64,000 nt of DNA. Origin: Polynucleobacter meluiroseus. Its GTDB lineage: Bacteria > Pseudomonadota > Gammaproteobacteria > Burkholderiales > Burkholderiaceae. The notes beneath the pieces are model-generated. The model was not told the origin of the DNA. It saw only the letters and a program-made list of their open reading frames with translations, and searched no databases. Positions 1 through 10,048 of this stretch are shown here, in pieces. Numbering within the stretch: the stretch's first letter is position 1; every line of letters begins with the position of its first letter. Where the stretch lies: NCBI RefSeq assembly GCF_900205755.1, contig NZ_OANS01000002.1, positions 124,001-188,000 of the forward strand. The letters are read 5' to 3'. A program made the position numbers and the translations under genes.

Positions 1-1083
1 ACCTTATCGCAGTTGGGCTATATGACCGTGGCTTTGGGTGTTTCTGCTTATCCAGTTGCCATCTTCCATTTGATGACCCATGCTTTCTTTAAGGCGCTGT
101 TGTTCCTTGCGGCTGGTAGCGTCATTTTGGGAATGCATCATGAGCAAGATATGCGCAAAATGGGCGGACTGTGGAAGTACATGCCGATTACGTGTTTGAT
201 GATGCTGCTCGGCAACTTAGCCTTAATTGGTACGCCGTTTTTCTCTGGCTTCTACTCCAAGGATTCGATTATTGAAGCGGTAGCCGCTAGTCATATCTTT
301 GGTTCTGGCTTTGCTTACTTTGCTGTCATGGTTAGTGTATTTGTCACTGCTTTATATTCATTCCGTTTGTACTTCTACGTGTTTCATGGCAAGGCGCGTT
401 GGGGTCATGCTGATGCCCACGCCCATGATCACCATGAGCATGCAGAGCAGGGCGATGACCACGCGCACCATGGTTTAGCACCTGGCCAAAAACCCCATGA
501 ATCGCCCTTAGTTGTGACATTACCTTTGATCTTGCTGGCAATCCCCTCAGTCATCATTGGTTTTTATACGATCACCCCTTTATTGTTCGGCACCTTTTTT
601 GGCGACTCCATTTTTGTCGACATCGGCAAGCATCCCGCCATGAAAGAACTCGCAGAAGAATTCCATGGTCCGATTGCTATGGCCCTGCATGCCTTTACTT
701 CACCAGTTTTACTTTTGGTGTGCTTAGGTGTTTTGACAGCAGCAATTGGTTACCTTTGGGCCCCTAAAGTTCCAGGGCAAGTGGCACAAGCCTTTGCACC
801 GCTCAAGAAAGTTTTGGATCACAAATATTATTTAGATGAATTTAATCAAACCGTTTTTGCCAAGGGCCTGCTTTGGATTGGCGGCGTCTTATGGCACCGT
901 GGTGATCAAAAAATCATTGATGGATTTTTTGTGAATGGCAGTGCGTATGCAGTAGGGCGCTTTGCCGGAGTTATTCGCCATTTTCAATCGGGTTATCTGT
1001 ATCACTATGCTTTCGCAATGATTGCGGGCTTAGCTGCATTGCTAGCTTGGGTTTTGTATGCGTATCTGCCTTTTGTTCGCTAA
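1..1083 (+). CDS. nuoL: NADH-quinone oxidoreductase subunit L (C-terminal part)
   Basis: This is the 3' part of the large proton-pumping membrane subunit of respiratory complex I; the reading frame is open from base 1, so the start lies outside the window. The visible part opens with the conserved antiporter-like stretch (HLMTHAFFKALLFLAAGS) and continues through several membrane helices to the C-terminal lateral-helix region. A loop at about bases 382-475 is strikingly rich in His and Asp. nuoM follows after 24 bases and nuoN after that, the usual nuo operon order. The family assignment is certain; the role of the His-rich loop is unknown. Confidence 0.96.
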   Translation, partial: TLSQLGYMTVALGVSAYPVAIFHLMTHAFFKALLFLAAGSVILGMHHEQDMRKMGGLWKYMPITCLMMLLGNLALIGTPFFSGFYSKDSIIEAVAASHIFGSGFAYFAVMVSVFVTALYSFRLYFYVFHGKARWGHADAHAHDHHEHAEQGDDHAHHGLAPGQKPHESPLVVTLPLILLAIPSVIIGFYTITPLLFGTFFGDSIFVDIGKHPAMKELAEEFHGPIAMALHAFTSPVLLLVCLGVLTAAIGYLWAPKVPGQVAQAFAPLKKVLDHKYYLDEFNQTVFAKGLLWIGGVLWHRGDQKIIDGFFVNGSAYAVGRFAGVIRHFQSGYLYHYAFAMIAGLAALLAWVLYAYLPFVR

Positions 1084-1107
1084 GTCTTTATTAATTAAGT
1101 AGCCACT

Positions 1108-2574
1108 ATGATTCTTTCTTTTGCCATCTGGATCCCGATTTTTTTCGGCCTCATTATTTTGTTTTATGGGTCTGAGCACTCTACATCAGGCGTGCGTTGG
1201 CTTGCCCTGGTTGGCGCAGTTTTGGGGTTCATCGCTACTTTGCCATTGATCATTCAATTTGATGTTGCTAACCCTGGCATGCAATTTGTTGAGAAGATTA
1301 GCTGGATTCCAAGATACGATATTAATTACCACCTTGGCGTAGATGGTATTTCAGTATGGTTCATCGTCTTGACGGCCTTCATCAACATTTTCGTAGTAGT
1401 TGCTTCTTGGGAATCCATTACCACTAAGGTATCGCAGTACATGGCTTCATTCATGATTCTGACGGGTCTCATGATTGGTGTATTTGCTGCCTTAGATGCA
1501 TTGTTATTCTATGTCTTCTTCGAAGCGACGTTGATTCCGATGTACATCATCATTGGTGTGTGGGGCGGACATAATCGTATTTACGCAGCCTTTAAGTTCT
1601 TCTTGTATACCTTACTTGGCTCTTTGTTGACGCTAGTGGCCATGCTGTACTTGTATAACGTGACCAATACCTTTGATATCTTGGCTTGGCAAAAAGCGCC
1701 TCTCGATATCGTTGAGCAGATCTTAGTATTTTTCGCCTTCTTTATGGCCTTCGCGGTGAAGATCCCAATGTGGCCATTGCACACCTGGTTGCCTGATGTC
1801 CACGTTGAGGCGCCTACTGGCGGATCCGTTGTACTGGCTGCCATTATGTTGAAGCTTGGCGCTTATGGTTTCTTACGTTTTTCTTTGCCGATTGCTCCCG
1901 ACGCAAGTCAATTTCTTGCCCCGTTTGTCATCTTTCTTTCTTTAGTCGCCGTGATTTATGTAGGCGCAGTTGCCTTGGTGCAAAAGGATATGAAAAAGCT
2001 CGTTGCCTACTCTTCGGTAGCGCACATGGGCTTTGTGACTCTCGGCTTTTTCCTCTTCAGCCCTTTGGGGATTGAAGGCGGTATTGTGCAAATGATTTCA
2101 CACGGTTTCGTGGCTGGTGCGATGTTCTTGTCTATCGGGGTGCTCTATGACCGTATGCATACTCGCCAGATTGCAGACTACGGTGGGGTAGTGAATCGCA
2201 TGCCGGCCTTTACTGCCTTCGCAGTACTCATGGCTATGGCCAACTGTGGTCTGCCAGCAACCTCTGGTTTCGTGGGAGAGTTCATGGTGATTTTGGCTGC
2301 AGTGGACTATGACTTTGTCATTGGTCTACTGGCTGCTACTGCTTTGATCTTGGGTGCTGCGTATTCTTTATGGATGGTCAAGCGGGTTTTCTTTGGCACC
2401 ATTAATAATGAGCATGTAGAAGCCTTGAAAGATTTGAACGCCCGTGAATATTGCATGATGGCCGTATTGACCATCTGCGTATTGGGAATGGGCGTTTATC
2501 CCAAGCCTTTTACCGACATCATTCACCCAGCCGTCATTAATCTGCTGCAGCACGTTGCTGTCAGCAAACTCTGA
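1108..2574 (+). CDS. nuoM: NADH-quinone oxidoreductase subunit M
   Basis: This 488-residue polytopic inner-membrane protein is an antiporter-like proton-channel subunit of complex I, homologous to ND4. About 14 hydrophobic segments are visible. The typical family stretches are present, including the Glu-containing FEATLIPMYIIIGVWGG segment and the LPDVHVEAPTGGSV loop, followed by the QKDMKKLVAYSSVAHMG helix. Length matches the usual 490-510 residues. It sits between nuoL and nuoN, 10 bases before nuoN, so the three are surely co-transcribed. Confidence 0.98.
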   Translation: MILSFAIWIPIFFGLIILFYGSEHSTSGVRWLALVGAVLGFIATLPLIIQFDVANPGMQFVEKISWIPRYDINYHLGVDGISVWFIVLTAFINIFVVVASWESITTKVSQYMASFMILTGLMIGVFAALDALLFYVFFEATLIPMYIIIGVWGGHNRIYAAFKFFLYTLLGSLLTLVAMLYLYNVTNTFDILAWQKAPLDIVEQILVFFAFFMAFAVKIPMWPLHTWLPDVHVEAPTGGSVVLAAIMLKLGAYGFLRFSLPIAPDASQFLAPFVIFLSLVAVIYVGAVALVQKDMKKLVAYSSVAHMGFVTLGFFLFSPLGIEGGIVQMISHGFVAGAMFLSIGVLYDRMHTRQIADYGGVVNRMPAFTAFAVLMAMANCGLPATSGFVGEFMVILAAVDYDFVIGLLAATALILGAAYSLWMVKRVFFGTINNEHVEALKDLNAREYCMMAVLTICVLGMGVYPKPFTDIIHPAVINLLQHVAVSKL

Positions 2575-2584
2575 GTAAACGCTA

Positions 2585-4090
2585 ATGCAAGCATTTGATC
2601 TATACGCCATCCTGCCTGAGCTGGTTCTATTGGTAGTCACCTGTTTTTTACTGGTGGCTAGTGTTTATGTGCCTGAGCGTCAGCCAGCCACCCCTGGTGT
2701 AGAGCAAGATATTTTCCATACGCCACGAGGCGTGGGCTTTGTCTACTTCTTCTCCATTATTTTGTTGGCCTACTTAGTCTTTGCTTTTGTGGGCCGCATC
2801 GGAGATGTCTCTGTGTTGGCGCTCAACGGCTTATTCCAATCCGATCCCTTCTCCAATTTACTCAAGGCCTGCTCTTGTGGTGCTGTGCTAGTGAGCTTGG
2901 TGTACTCCAAGCAATATCTGATGGATCGCTCGATGTTCCGTCCAGACTTTATCGTGCTCGTATTGTTAGCTCTATTGGGTCAACTGGTATTGATGTCTGG
3001 CGCTAATTTACTGACCTTGTATTTAGGTCTAGAACTTATGGCTTTGCCTACCTACGCCTTAGTTGCACTGCGTCACAGCAATGAGCGCAGCGTCGAAGCA
3101 GCAATTAAATATTTTGTGTTGGGTGCATTGGCTTCTGGCTTCCTGCTCTACGGCATGTCGATGCTTTATGGCGTAACTGGATCTCTTGATTTAGTTGAGA
3201 TCTTTAAGACGGTAGCCGACCCCCGCGTCAATCATTTGGTGATGGCCTTTGGATTGGTATTTATTGTTGCTGGCCTGTCCTTCAAGTTGGGTGTGGCACC
3301 GTTTCATATGTGGGTACCTGATGTGTATCAAGGTGCGCCGACTGCAGTGACCTTGATCATTGCTGCAGCCCCTAAGTTGGCGGCCTTTGCATTGATGTTC
3401 CGTCTATTGGTAAATACCTTGTTGCCACTTTTAGGCGACTGGCAACCCATGTTGGTCTTGCTGGCGATTCTGTCTTTACTTGTCGGTAACATCACCGCGA
3501 TTGCCCAAACCAATTTGAAGCGGATGTTGGCCTACTCAGCGATTGCACAAATGGGCTTCGTATTATTAGGTATGTTGTCGGTATTTGATGATCACGCCTT
3601 TAGCGCTTCGATGTTCTATATGGTGACTTATGTCCTCACGACTTTAGGAAGCTTTGGTTTATTACTCTTGTTATCTCGCAAAGGCCATGACTGCGAAACT
3701 TTAGATGACATCAAAGGTTTAAATAAAACTCATCCTTGGTTTGCCTTTATTGGTTTAGTGATGATGTTCTCCTTGGCAGGAATTCCGCCAACGGTCGGCT
3801 TTGCTGGCAAGCTGGGAGTGTTAGAAGCTTTGGTAGATGCTGGACATACGTTTATTGCTGTGATTGCGGTGATCGCCTCATTGATTGGCGCCTTTTATTA
3901 CCTGCGGGTTGTGAAAGTCATGTATTTTGATGAGCCCAATGCCAAGCATCCTCCACAAATTAGCGGCTCGGGATTTGCAAAAAGCCTACTCGGCCTCAAT
4001 GCCATATTAGTGTTGGCTCTGGGCGTCTTGCCATCCGGCTTGATGAGTCTGTGTTTAGATGCCATGCGCCGCACTTTATTGGGTAATTAG
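2585..4090 (+). CDS. nuoN: NADH-quinone oxidoreductase subunit N
   Basis: This is the third antiporter-like membrane subunit of complex I (ND2 homologue), 501 residues with about 14 hydrophobic helices. Family signatures include the [15 protein letters not shown] region, [20 protein letters not shown] and the [16 protein letters not shown] helix carrying the conserved Lys. It closes the nuo operon. No clear terminator follows, and the NUDIX gene begins 41 bases later, so read-through is plausible. Confidence 0.98.
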   Translation: MQAFDLYAILPELVLLVVTCFLLVASVYVPERQPATPGVEQDIFHTPRGVGFVYFFSIILLAYLVFAFVGRIGDVSVLALNGLFQSDPFSNLLKACSCGAVLVSLVYSKQYLMDRSMFRPDFIVLVLLALLGQLVLMSGANLLTLYLGLELMALPTYALVALRHSNERSVEAAIKYFVLGALASGFLLYGMSMLYGVTGSLDLVEIFKTVADPRVNHLVMAFGLVFIVAGLSFKLGVAPFHMWVPDVYQGAPTAVTLIIAAAPKLAAFALMFRLLVNTLLPLLGDWQPMLVLLAILSLLVGNITAIAQTNLKRMLAYSAIAQMGFVLLGMLSVFDDHAFSASMFYMVTYVLTTLGSFGLLLLLSRKGHDCETLDDIKGLNKTHPWFAFIGLVMMFSLAGIPPTVGFAGKLGVLEALVDAGHTFIAVIAVIASLIGAFYYLRVVKVMYFDEPNAKHPPQISGSGFAKSLLGLNAILVLALGVLPSGLMSLCLDAMRRTLLGN

Positions 4091-4131
4091 TTCTCGCTAG
4101 AATTGCAGCGTGATCAACTGAGGGTAAATAG

Positions 4132-4731
4132 ATGAGCGCTAAATTCTACAAAGATCTCCCGCTGGGAGATGTGCATCTGCGAGAAGAGCGTTTATCGGGC
4201 GAAGATATCTACGGCGGTATCTTCCTCAAGATGAAGCGCGACCAAGTTAGCCTGCCCGATGGCAATGAAGCCGTCCGTGAATACCTTACCCACCCGGGCG
4301 CCGTAGCCATCGTGGCCATTTTGGATGACGGTAGGGTGCTTCTAGAGCGCCAGTTTCGCTATCCAATTGCCAAGGTCTGTATTGAAATCCCAGCTGGTAA
4401 GTTAGACCTTGGTGAAGATGAGTTAGTCTGCGCCCAACGTGAGCTACTGGAAGAGACTGGTTATACGGCCAAGACTTGGCATTTTATTCGCCGTATTCAT
4501 CCAGTGATTTCTTATTCCACGGAATTTATTGATATCTATTTAGCTGAGGGCCTAGTGCCTGGTAATAGCAAATTAGATGAAGAAGAGTTTTTGGATGTAT
4601 TTGCTGCGCCCCTAGAACAACTTATCGCCTGGGTTGAAGAGGGCGAAATCACCGATGTCAAAACCACCATCGCCACCTACTGGCTGGACCGCTACCGCCG
4701 TGGCTTAGTCAAAGCGCATCCGATCACCTAG
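4132..4731 (+). CDS. NUDIX hydrolase, ADP-ribose pyrophosphatase type
   Basis: This 199-residue cytoplasmic hydrolase probably cleaves ADP-ribose or a related nucleoside diphosphate sugar to AMP and a sugar phosphate. The NUDIX box is complete: GKLDLGE, seven residues, then RELLEETGY, which fits GX5EX7REUXEEXGU. The sequence before the box (HPGAVAIVAILDDGRVLLERQFRYP) is typical of the ADP-ribose pyrophosphatase subgroup. Substrate cannot be fixed from sequence alone. It follows nuoN closely, a common placement in betaproteobacteria. Confidence 0.9.
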   Translation: MSAKFYKDLPLGDVHLREERLSGEDIYGGIFLKMKRDQVSLPDGNEAVREYLTHPGAVAIVAILDDGRVLLERQFRYPIAKVCIEIPAGKLDLGEDELVCAQRELLEETGYTAKTWHFIRRIHPVISYSTEFIDIYLAEGLVPGNSKLDEEEFLDVFAAPLEQLIAWVEEGEITDVKTTIATYWLDRYRRGLVKAHPIT

Positions 4732-4795
4732 CTTTTAGTCTGAAGCTACTAAAATAGGGCATTGATTATGTTATTTCTGCCCCAATATAGGTCTT

Positions 4796-5329
4796 ATGAA
4801 AGTTTATAACCTTGCGTGCCCGCTAGACCATCACTTTGAAGGGTGGTTTGCTTCTGAAGAAGACTGCCTTGCCCAGCAAGCGCAAGGGATTCTGGCTTGC
4901 CCTTTATGCGAGAGCACTGATATTACGCGGATGCCCTCGGCACCTCATATTGCTAAATCCAGCACCCACAAAGAGCCTGCAGCGTCGTCTGTGCATTCAT
5001 CTGCACTCACCGTTGCGCAGCCAGATAAGGCACCCTCTGCCGATCAGCAACTATCGGGCGAAGTAGTGGCCCTGACAGGCGCCGACCATTCGCAATTAGA
5101 AGCTCAGGTACAAGCAGCTTTTTTAAAGGGAATGCGCGAACTGATGGTGCGCTCCGAGGATGTTGGTAGCGACTTTGCAGATGAGGCGCGGAAGATTCAC
5201 TATAACGAGTCCCCTGAGAGAAGTATTCGGGGGCAGACTACTTTAGACGAGGCCGAAGCCTTGCGTGAAGAGGGTATTGAGATCATGGCCGTGCCGATGA
5301 TTCCAGCGTTAAAAAATACTCTGCAGTAA
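4796..5329 (+). CDS. DUF1178 family protein
   Basis: This 177-residue protein of unknown function matches the DUF1178 pattern: it opens with KVYNLACPLDHHFEGWFASEEDC, has a CPLC motif near residue 36 that could bind metal, a low-complexity Ala/Ser/Gln middle, and ends in the conserved RGQTTLDEAEALREEGIEIMAVP block. It lies 64 bases after the NUDIX gene and is followed by a strong bidirectional terminator. I cannot assign a biochemical role. Confidence 0.85.
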   Translation: MKVYNLACPLDHHFEGWFASEEDCLAQQAQGILACPLCESTDITRMPSAPHIAKSSTHKEPAASSVHSSALTVAQPDKAPSADQQLSGEVVALTGADHSQLEAQVQAAFLKGMRELMVRSEDVGSDFADEARKIHYNESPERSIRGQTTLDEAEALREEGIEIMAVPMIPALKNTLQ

Positions 5330-5353
5330 CTATCTTATTGAGCTGAGTAAGTA

Positions 5354-5388
5354 AAAAAATAGCGACCCTAGGGCCGCTATTTTTCTTT
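5354..5388. terminator. Bidirectional intrinsic terminator between DUF1178 gene and mmsA
   Basis: A ten-pair stem (5355-5364 with 5375-5384) continues, after one mismatch, into a short CC/GG extension. It is flanked by an A-run on the left and a T-run on the right, so it can end transcripts on both strands. It sits between two convergent genes, where such an element is expected. Confidence 0.85.
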
Positions 5389-5413
5389 GATCTACAACTG
5401 ATTAATCAGGCAT

Positions 5414-6934
5414 TTACTTCGAAGTTGGCATTACAAACTCTGCACCCTTAGCAATACTCTCAGGCCAGCGCTGCATGACACTCTTTTGCTTGGTGTAGAA
5501 GCGAACGCCTTCTTTGCCATAAGCATGCATATCGCCGAAGATGGATTTTTTCCAGCCACCGAAACCATGCCAAGCCATTGGCACAGGAATTGGCACGTTG
5601 ATGCCGACCATGCCCACCTCAACGCGACGGGCAAATTCACGGGCGATGTTGCCATCACTAGTGAAGCAGGCTACGCCGTTACCGAATTCGCAGGAGTTCA
5701 CTAAATTCAATGCATCGGTGAAGTTCGCGACACGTACGCAGGCAAGAACTGGCCCAAAAATTTCTTCCAAGTAGATCTTCATCTCAGGAGTCACATTGTC
5801 AAACAAGGTGCCACCAATAAAGAAGCCATCTTCATAGCCGTCTACTTTTAAGCCACGACCGTCTACTAAGAGCTTCGCTCCAGAGGCAACGCCGCTTTCG
5901 ATATAGCCAGTAATGCGATCTAACGCGACCTTGGTCACGATAGGACCCATTTCTGCATCAAGTTCCATACCGTTTTTGACCTTGAGGGTCTTAGTGCGCT
6001 CAATCAGTTTAGGCATAATTTTCTCTGCTACGTTGCCTACCAACACCGCTACAGAGATTGCCATGCAACGCTCGCCAGCAGAGCCGTAAGCAGCACCGAT
6101 TAGGGCGTCGATCGCTTTATCGATATCCGCATCAGGCATGATGACCATGTGGTTCTTGGCACCACCTAAAGCTTGGGAGCGCTTACCAAAGTGGGCGCAA
6201 CGCTCATAGAGATAGTTAGCGATTGGAGTAGAGCCCACAAAACTCACGGCCTTTACATCGGGGTTTTCAATCAAAGCGTCAACAGCTTCTTTGTCACCCT
6301 GAACAACGTTAAATACGCCATCTGGTAAACCTGCTTCTTTTAATAGCTTAGCCATCAATAAAGAGGCTGAGGGATCAGTTGGGCTAGGCTTGAGAATGAA
6401 GGTGTTACCGCAGGCAATCGCCACTGGGAACATCCACATTGGCACCATCACTGGGAAGTTAAAAGGCGTAATGCCTGCAACCACGCCTAAGGGCTGACGC
6501 ATGACCCAGTTGTCAATGCCAGTAGAAACTTGCTCGGTGTAATCGCCCTTAAGTAATTCAGGAATACCGGTAGCAAATTCCACAATCTCAATACCGCGGG
6601 TGACTTCGCCTTGAGCATCAGTAAATACCTTGCCATGTTCGGCAGTGATGATGGCCGCCAGTTCATCGCGATGGGCATTGAGTAGCTCTAAATACTTAAA
6701 CATAATGCGTGCGCGACGCAGTGGCGATGTGAGCCCCCAGGTCTGAAAAGCCGCTTGGGCTACAGCAACTACGTCATCAACTTCCTTGCGACTAGCTAAG
6801 GCTACGCGACGGGCAACAGTTCCTTTAGTGGGATTAAATACATCACCAAAGCGACCGGCTGTGGGGTTGACGAGCTTGCCGCCAACAAAGTGACCAATAT
6901 CTTCTGTGGATTCAAAGGCTTGAGTAGGATTCAT
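5414..6934 (-). CDS. mmsA: Methylmalonate-semialdehyde dehydrogenase (CoA-acylating)
   Basis: This 506-residue aldehyde dehydrogenase family enzyme oxidises methylmalonate semialdehyde (and malonate semialdehyde) with CoA and NAD+ to propionyl-CoA (or acetyl-CoA), the last step of valine and myo-inositol breakdown. The catalytic Cys lies in [11 protein letters not shown]. The [20 protein letters not shown] stretch and the [17 protein letters not shown] block are typical of the MmsA group, which lacks the usual catalytic Glu. It stands alone on the minus strand, divergent from the OYE gene. A 14-bp palindrome lies 7 bases before its start. Confidence 0.93.
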   Translation of the reverse strand: MNPTQAFESTEDIGHFVGGKLVNPTAGRFGDVFNPTKGTVARRVALASRKEVDDVVAVAQAAFQTWGLTSPLRRARIMFKYLELLNAHRDELAAIITAEHGKVFTDAQGEVTRGIEIVEFATGIPELLKGDYTEQVSTGIDNWVMRQPLGVVAGITPFNFPVMVPMWMFPVAIACGNTFILKPSPTDPSASLLMAKLLKEAGLPDGVFNVVQGDKEAVDALIENPDVKAVSFVGSTPIANYLYERCAHFGKRSQALGGAKNHMVIMPDADIDKAIDALIGAAYGSAGERCMAISVAVLVGNVAEKIMPKLIERTKTLKVKNGMELDAEMGPIVTKVALDRITGYIESGVASGAKLLVDGRGLKVDGYEDGFFIGGTLFDNVTPEMKIYLEEIFGPVLACVRVANFTDALNLVNSCEFGNGVACFTSDGNIAREFARRVEVGMVGINVPIPVPMAWHGFGGWKKSIFGDMHAYGKEGVRFYTKQKSVMQRWPESIAKGAEFVMPTSK

Positions 6935-6941
6935 AGTAATT

Positions 6942-6955
6942 AACTTAATTAAGTT
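6942..6955. promoter_or_regulatory. 14-bp perfect palindrome upstream of mmsA
   Basis: AACTTAATTAAGTT is self-complementary over all 14 bases and lies just upstream of the mmsA start codon, in the 5' leader of that gene. It could be an operator for a dimeric repressor. It is AT-only apart from its two outer C/G positions, so chance is a real alternative. Confidence 0.35.
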
Positions 6956-7107
6956 GCAGGTTTGTACTAGGGTTGTTAGGCAATGCGGCAGTGCAGCGGG
7001 TAAGCGTCACCGGGGCTTTGTTTTATGTATTCTGAATTTGGTTATTCTATCGTCTTGCGCAATTCTAAACTTTTTCACCCATTGGTTCAGTTTTTAAAGG
7101 TATTTGT

Positions 7108-8229
7108 ATGAGCATGCTATTTTCTGGTTTTACCCTGAATTCATCTCGCGGCCCATTAACGCTGGCTAACCGCATTGTGGTGGCCCCTATGTGCCAATAC
7201 TCAGCAATTGAAGGGGAGGCGCAGGATTGGCACCTGATGCATTGGGCTAACCTACTCAATAGCGGTGCTGCTTTATTCATTATCGAGGCCACCGGCGTAT
7301 CCCCAGAGGGCCGCATTACGCCAGCTTGTCTGGGTTTATGGGATGACCGCACTGAGGCTGCGTTGGCGGATAAATTAACCCGCGCACGCAAACTGGCGCC
7401 AGCTACTCCCGTATTTATTCAGCTCTCGCATGCAGGCCGTAAGGGCTCAAGCGCAACCCCTTGGGGTGGTGGTCAGCTACTTTCTTTGGAGCAGGGCGGC
7501 TGGGAAACAGAGGCTCCTTCCGCAATTCCGCAGATTGAAGGAGAGCGTTTACCCCATGAGCTCTCCAAAGCGGAACTGGACAGTGTGATTGCGGCATTTG
7601 TATCCTCCGCCCAGCGGGCCGACCGAATTGGCGTCGACGGTATTGAACTGCATGGTGCCCATGGCTATCTGTTGCACGAATTCCTTTCCCCAATTGCCAA
7701 CCAACGTAGCGATGAGTACGGCGGATCCTTTGAGAACCGCATCCGCTTTCCGCTGGAGTTGTTCAAGGCGGTGCGCGCAGCTTACAAAGGCGTCTTGGGC
7801 TACCGAATCTCGGCTAGTGACTGGGTAGAAGGGGGCTGGACACCAGAAGAAACAGCTGAGTTTGCGGCGCAATTAAAGCCCTTAGGCTGTGACTACGTGC
7901 ATATTTCCTCAGGGGGTGTTTCGCCTTTGCAAAAGATTGCTGTAGGACCAAATTATCAGGTGCCGTTTGCAAAGCTAGTTAAAGAAAAATCAGGCTTACC
8001 AACAATGACTGTTGGCTTGATTACTGATCCACTCCAAGCAGAAGCCATATTAGACAGTGGTGACGCTGACCTGATTGCATTGGCCCGCGCTTTTTTATAC
8101 AAACCACGCTGGGGATGGGAGGCAGCAACCGCTCTCGGGGGTATTGTGTCTTCCAACGAGCGCTATTGGCGCTGTTTACCCCGTGAAGCGCAAGCCATCT
8201 TTGGTAACGTGAAGATTGGTCAGCGCTAA
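7108..8229 (+). CDS. NADH:flavin oxidoreductase, old yellow enzyme family (YqjM-like)
   Basis: This 373-residue FMN-dependent TIM-barrel ene-reductase probably reduces activated C=C bonds with NAD(P)H. Visible hallmarks are the start of the barrel (LANRIVVAPMCQYSA, with the Cys typical of YqjM-class enzymes), the substrate-binding HGAHGYLLHEFLSP motif, NQRSDEYGGSFENR, and the FMN-binding C-terminal part (DLIALARAFLYKPRWGWEAA). The physiological substrate is unknown. It is transcribed away from mmsA, and a SprT-like gene starts 19 bases after it. Confidence 0.92.
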   Translation: MSMLFSGFTLNSSRGPLTLANRIVVAPMCQYSAIEGEAQDWHLMHWANLLNSGAALFIIEATGVSPEGRITPACLGLWDDRTEAALADKLTRARKLAPATPVFIQLSHAGRKGSSATPWGGGQLLSLEQGGWETEAPSAIPQIEGERLPHELSKAELDSVIAAFVSSAQRADRIGVDGIELHGAHGYLLHEFLSPIANQRSDEYGGSFENRIRFPLELFKAVRAAYKGVLGYRISASDWVEGGWTPEETAEFAAQLKPLGCDYVHISSGGVSPLQKIAVGPNYQVPFAKLVKEKSGLPTMTVGLITDPLQAEAILDSGDADLIALARAFLYKPRWGWEAATALGGIVSSNERYWRCLPREAQAIFGNVKIGQR

Positions 8230-8248
8230 TGACTGGGTATATTAAGCA

Positions 8249-8908
8249 ATGAAGCAGCATTCTATTAGAGAAGCCTGGTTGGAAGATGCTGTAAAACATC
8301 TGGAACCCGTGTTTTCCAAAGCAGGTTACGCCATTCCACCAGTCCGAGTGTCTTGCGGATTTCCGGCATCAAGCAGCCCACGAACCACATTGGGTCAATG
8401 CTGGCCGCGTGAGCGTTCGGGCGGGGGTTTTAATGAGATCTTTATTTCCCCGAAATTAGATGACCCAGTCCAGCTTTTAGACACTCTAGTTCACGAACTC
8501 TGTCATGCCGTAGATGACTGCTTTAGTGGACATGGCGCAGACTTCAAGGGCATCGCACAAACTGTTGGATTAGAAGGTCCCGCCAGAATGGCCCATGCAA
8601 CCGAGGCCTTGGTGGTGAAGTTGATGATGATTAGCCAAGAATTAGGACCTTACCCCCATCAAGCCATTGTCTTTCCGCCGCCCCGTCCGAGCAATGCTAG
8701 CCGCAACAAGGCTAAGTGTGGCCAGTGTGGCTATGAAGTGACTTTATTAAAACGTTGGGCCACCTACGGCGCACCGATTTGTCCTAAAGACAATATCCGG
8801 ATGCAAGAAGCTGAGCCCGAAACCATTGAAAACGCATCCGAGCACGATAGTGAATCCGTGAAGACCATTAAATCCAAAGCCGATGAAATCCGTCGCGCTA
8901 TCAGTTAA
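8249..8908 (+). CDS. SprT-like zinc metalloprotease-fold protein
   Basis: This 219-residue protein carries an HELCHAVDD metal-binding HExxH motif near residue 85 and the following SGHGADFKGIAQTVGL helix expected in SprT-like domains. A C-terminal zinc-ribbon-like segment follows (CGQCGYEV, then ICPKDN), and the last 40 residues are acidic to basic low complexity. SprT-like domains are related to the DNA-protein crosslink protease SPRTN, but bacterial function is not established. It starts 19 bases after the oxidoreductase gene, probably in one transcript. Confidence 0.82.
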   Translation: MKQHSIREAWLEDAVKHLEPVFSKAGYAIPPVRVSCGFPASSSPRTTLGQCWPRERSGGGFNEIFISPKLDDPVQLLDTLVHELCHAVDDCFSGHGADFKGIAQTVGLEGPARMAHATEALVVKLMMISQELGPYPHQAIVFPPPRPSNASRNKAKCGQCGYEVTLLKRWATYGAPICPKDNIRMQEAEPETIENASEHDSESVKTIKSKADEIRRAIS

Positions 8909-8947
8909 GCTATCGCTTATTCCATATCCATTGAAAGTCTATTGAAG

Positions 8948-10033
8948 ATGAATGCCAAGAAAAAAGTTCTGAATCCTAAAATTGCCGTGATTGCAGGCGA
9001 TGGTATTGGCAAAGAGGTAATGCCTGAAGGTATACGCGCGCTTGAGGCGGCGAATAAAAAATTCAATATTGGCATGCAATTTGATCATTTTGACTTTGCC
9101 AGCTGTGATTATTATTTAAAGCACGGCAAGATGATGCCGGACAATTGGTTCGAAACGCTGATGCAATACGACGCTATTTTCTTCGGCGCGGTGGGGATGC
9201 CTGAAATTCTTCCAGATCATATTTCACTTTGGGGCAGCTTGATTCAGTTCCGCCGTGGTTTTGACCAGTACGTCAATTTACGTCCAGTACGTTTATTGCC
9301 TGGGGTACCTTGCCCGTTGGCCAATCGCAAACCAGGGGATATTGATTTCTTCGTTGTGCGTGAAAATACCGAAGGCGAGTACTCGAGCGTTGGCGGAAAA
9401 ATGTTCCCGGATACCGACCGAGAATTTGTGATTCAAGAATCCGTTTTCACCCGTCATGGCGTTGATCGTATTTTGAAGTACGCCTATGACTTGGCGCAAA
9501 GCCGTCCTAAAAAGCATTTAACCTCAGCGACAAAATCTAACGGGATTGCTATCACCATGCCTTACTGGGATGAGCGAGTTGAGGCAATGGCCAAGCAATA
9601 CGGGGACGTCAAATCAGATAAGTACCACATTGATATTTTGACAGCTCAGTTTGTGATGAACCCTGATCGTTTTGATGTGGTTGTGGCGAGTAATTTATTC
9701 GGCGATATTTTGTCTGACTTGGGTCCTGCTTGTACTGGCACGATTGCCGTTGCTCCCTCAGGCAGTATTAATCCCGAAGGAAAGTTTCCTTCCCTGTTTG
9801 AACCAGTGCACGGCTCGGCACCCGATATCTACGGCAAGATGATTGCCAATCCGATTGGGCAAATCTGGAGCGGTTCAATGATGCTGGATCACTTGGGTTA
9901 TCCAGAAGCGGGTTTGGCGGTATTTACTGCAATTGAAAAAGTATTGGCTGCAGGTAAAACGGCCCTCACACCCGACTTAGGCGGCACTGCCAAAACCGAT
10001 GACCTAGGAAAGGCTATCGCTGCAGCAATCTAA
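8948..10033 (+). CDS. Tartrate / D-malate dehydrogenase (decarboxylating), isocitrate dehydrogenase family
   Basis: This 361-residue enzyme belongs to the isopropylmalate/isocitrate/tartrate dehydrogenase family and probably oxidises and decarboxylates D-malate or tartrate with NAD+ and Mg2+. Motifs include IAVIAGDGIGKEVMPEG at the N terminus, ENTEGEYSSVGG, TSATKSNGI and the Mg-binding NLFGDILSDLGPACTG. The E. coli homologue is DmlA and the plasmid-borne one TtuC; substrate preference cannot be read here. I chose ATG 8948; an in-frame TTG lies two codons upstream. A perfect terminator follows inside dnaQ. Confidence 0.88.
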   Translation: MNAKKKVLNPKIAVIAGDGIGKEVMPEGIRALEAANKKFNIGMQFDHFDFASCDYYLKHGKMMPDNWFETLMQYDAIFFGAVGMPEILPDHISLWGSLIQFRRGFDQYVNLRPVRLLPGVPCPLANRKPGDIDFFVVRENTEGEYSSVGGKMFPDTDREFVIQESVFTRHGVDRILKYAYDLAQSRPKKHLTSATKSNGIAITMPYWDERVEAMAKQYGDVKSDKYHIDILTAQFVMNPDRFDVVVASNLFGDILSDLGPACTGTIAVAPSGSINPEGKFPSLFEPVHGSAPDIYGKMIANPIGQIWSGSMMLDHLGYPEAGLAVFTAIEKVLAAGKTALTPDLGGTAKTDDLGKAIAAAI

Positions 10034-10048
10034 AGTCAGATGTACTAA

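Noticed and set aside
344-541. 65-codon minus-strand frame over the NuoL His-rich loop
   Set aside because: A by-product of the CAT/ATG-rich codons for His; no start signal or family match.
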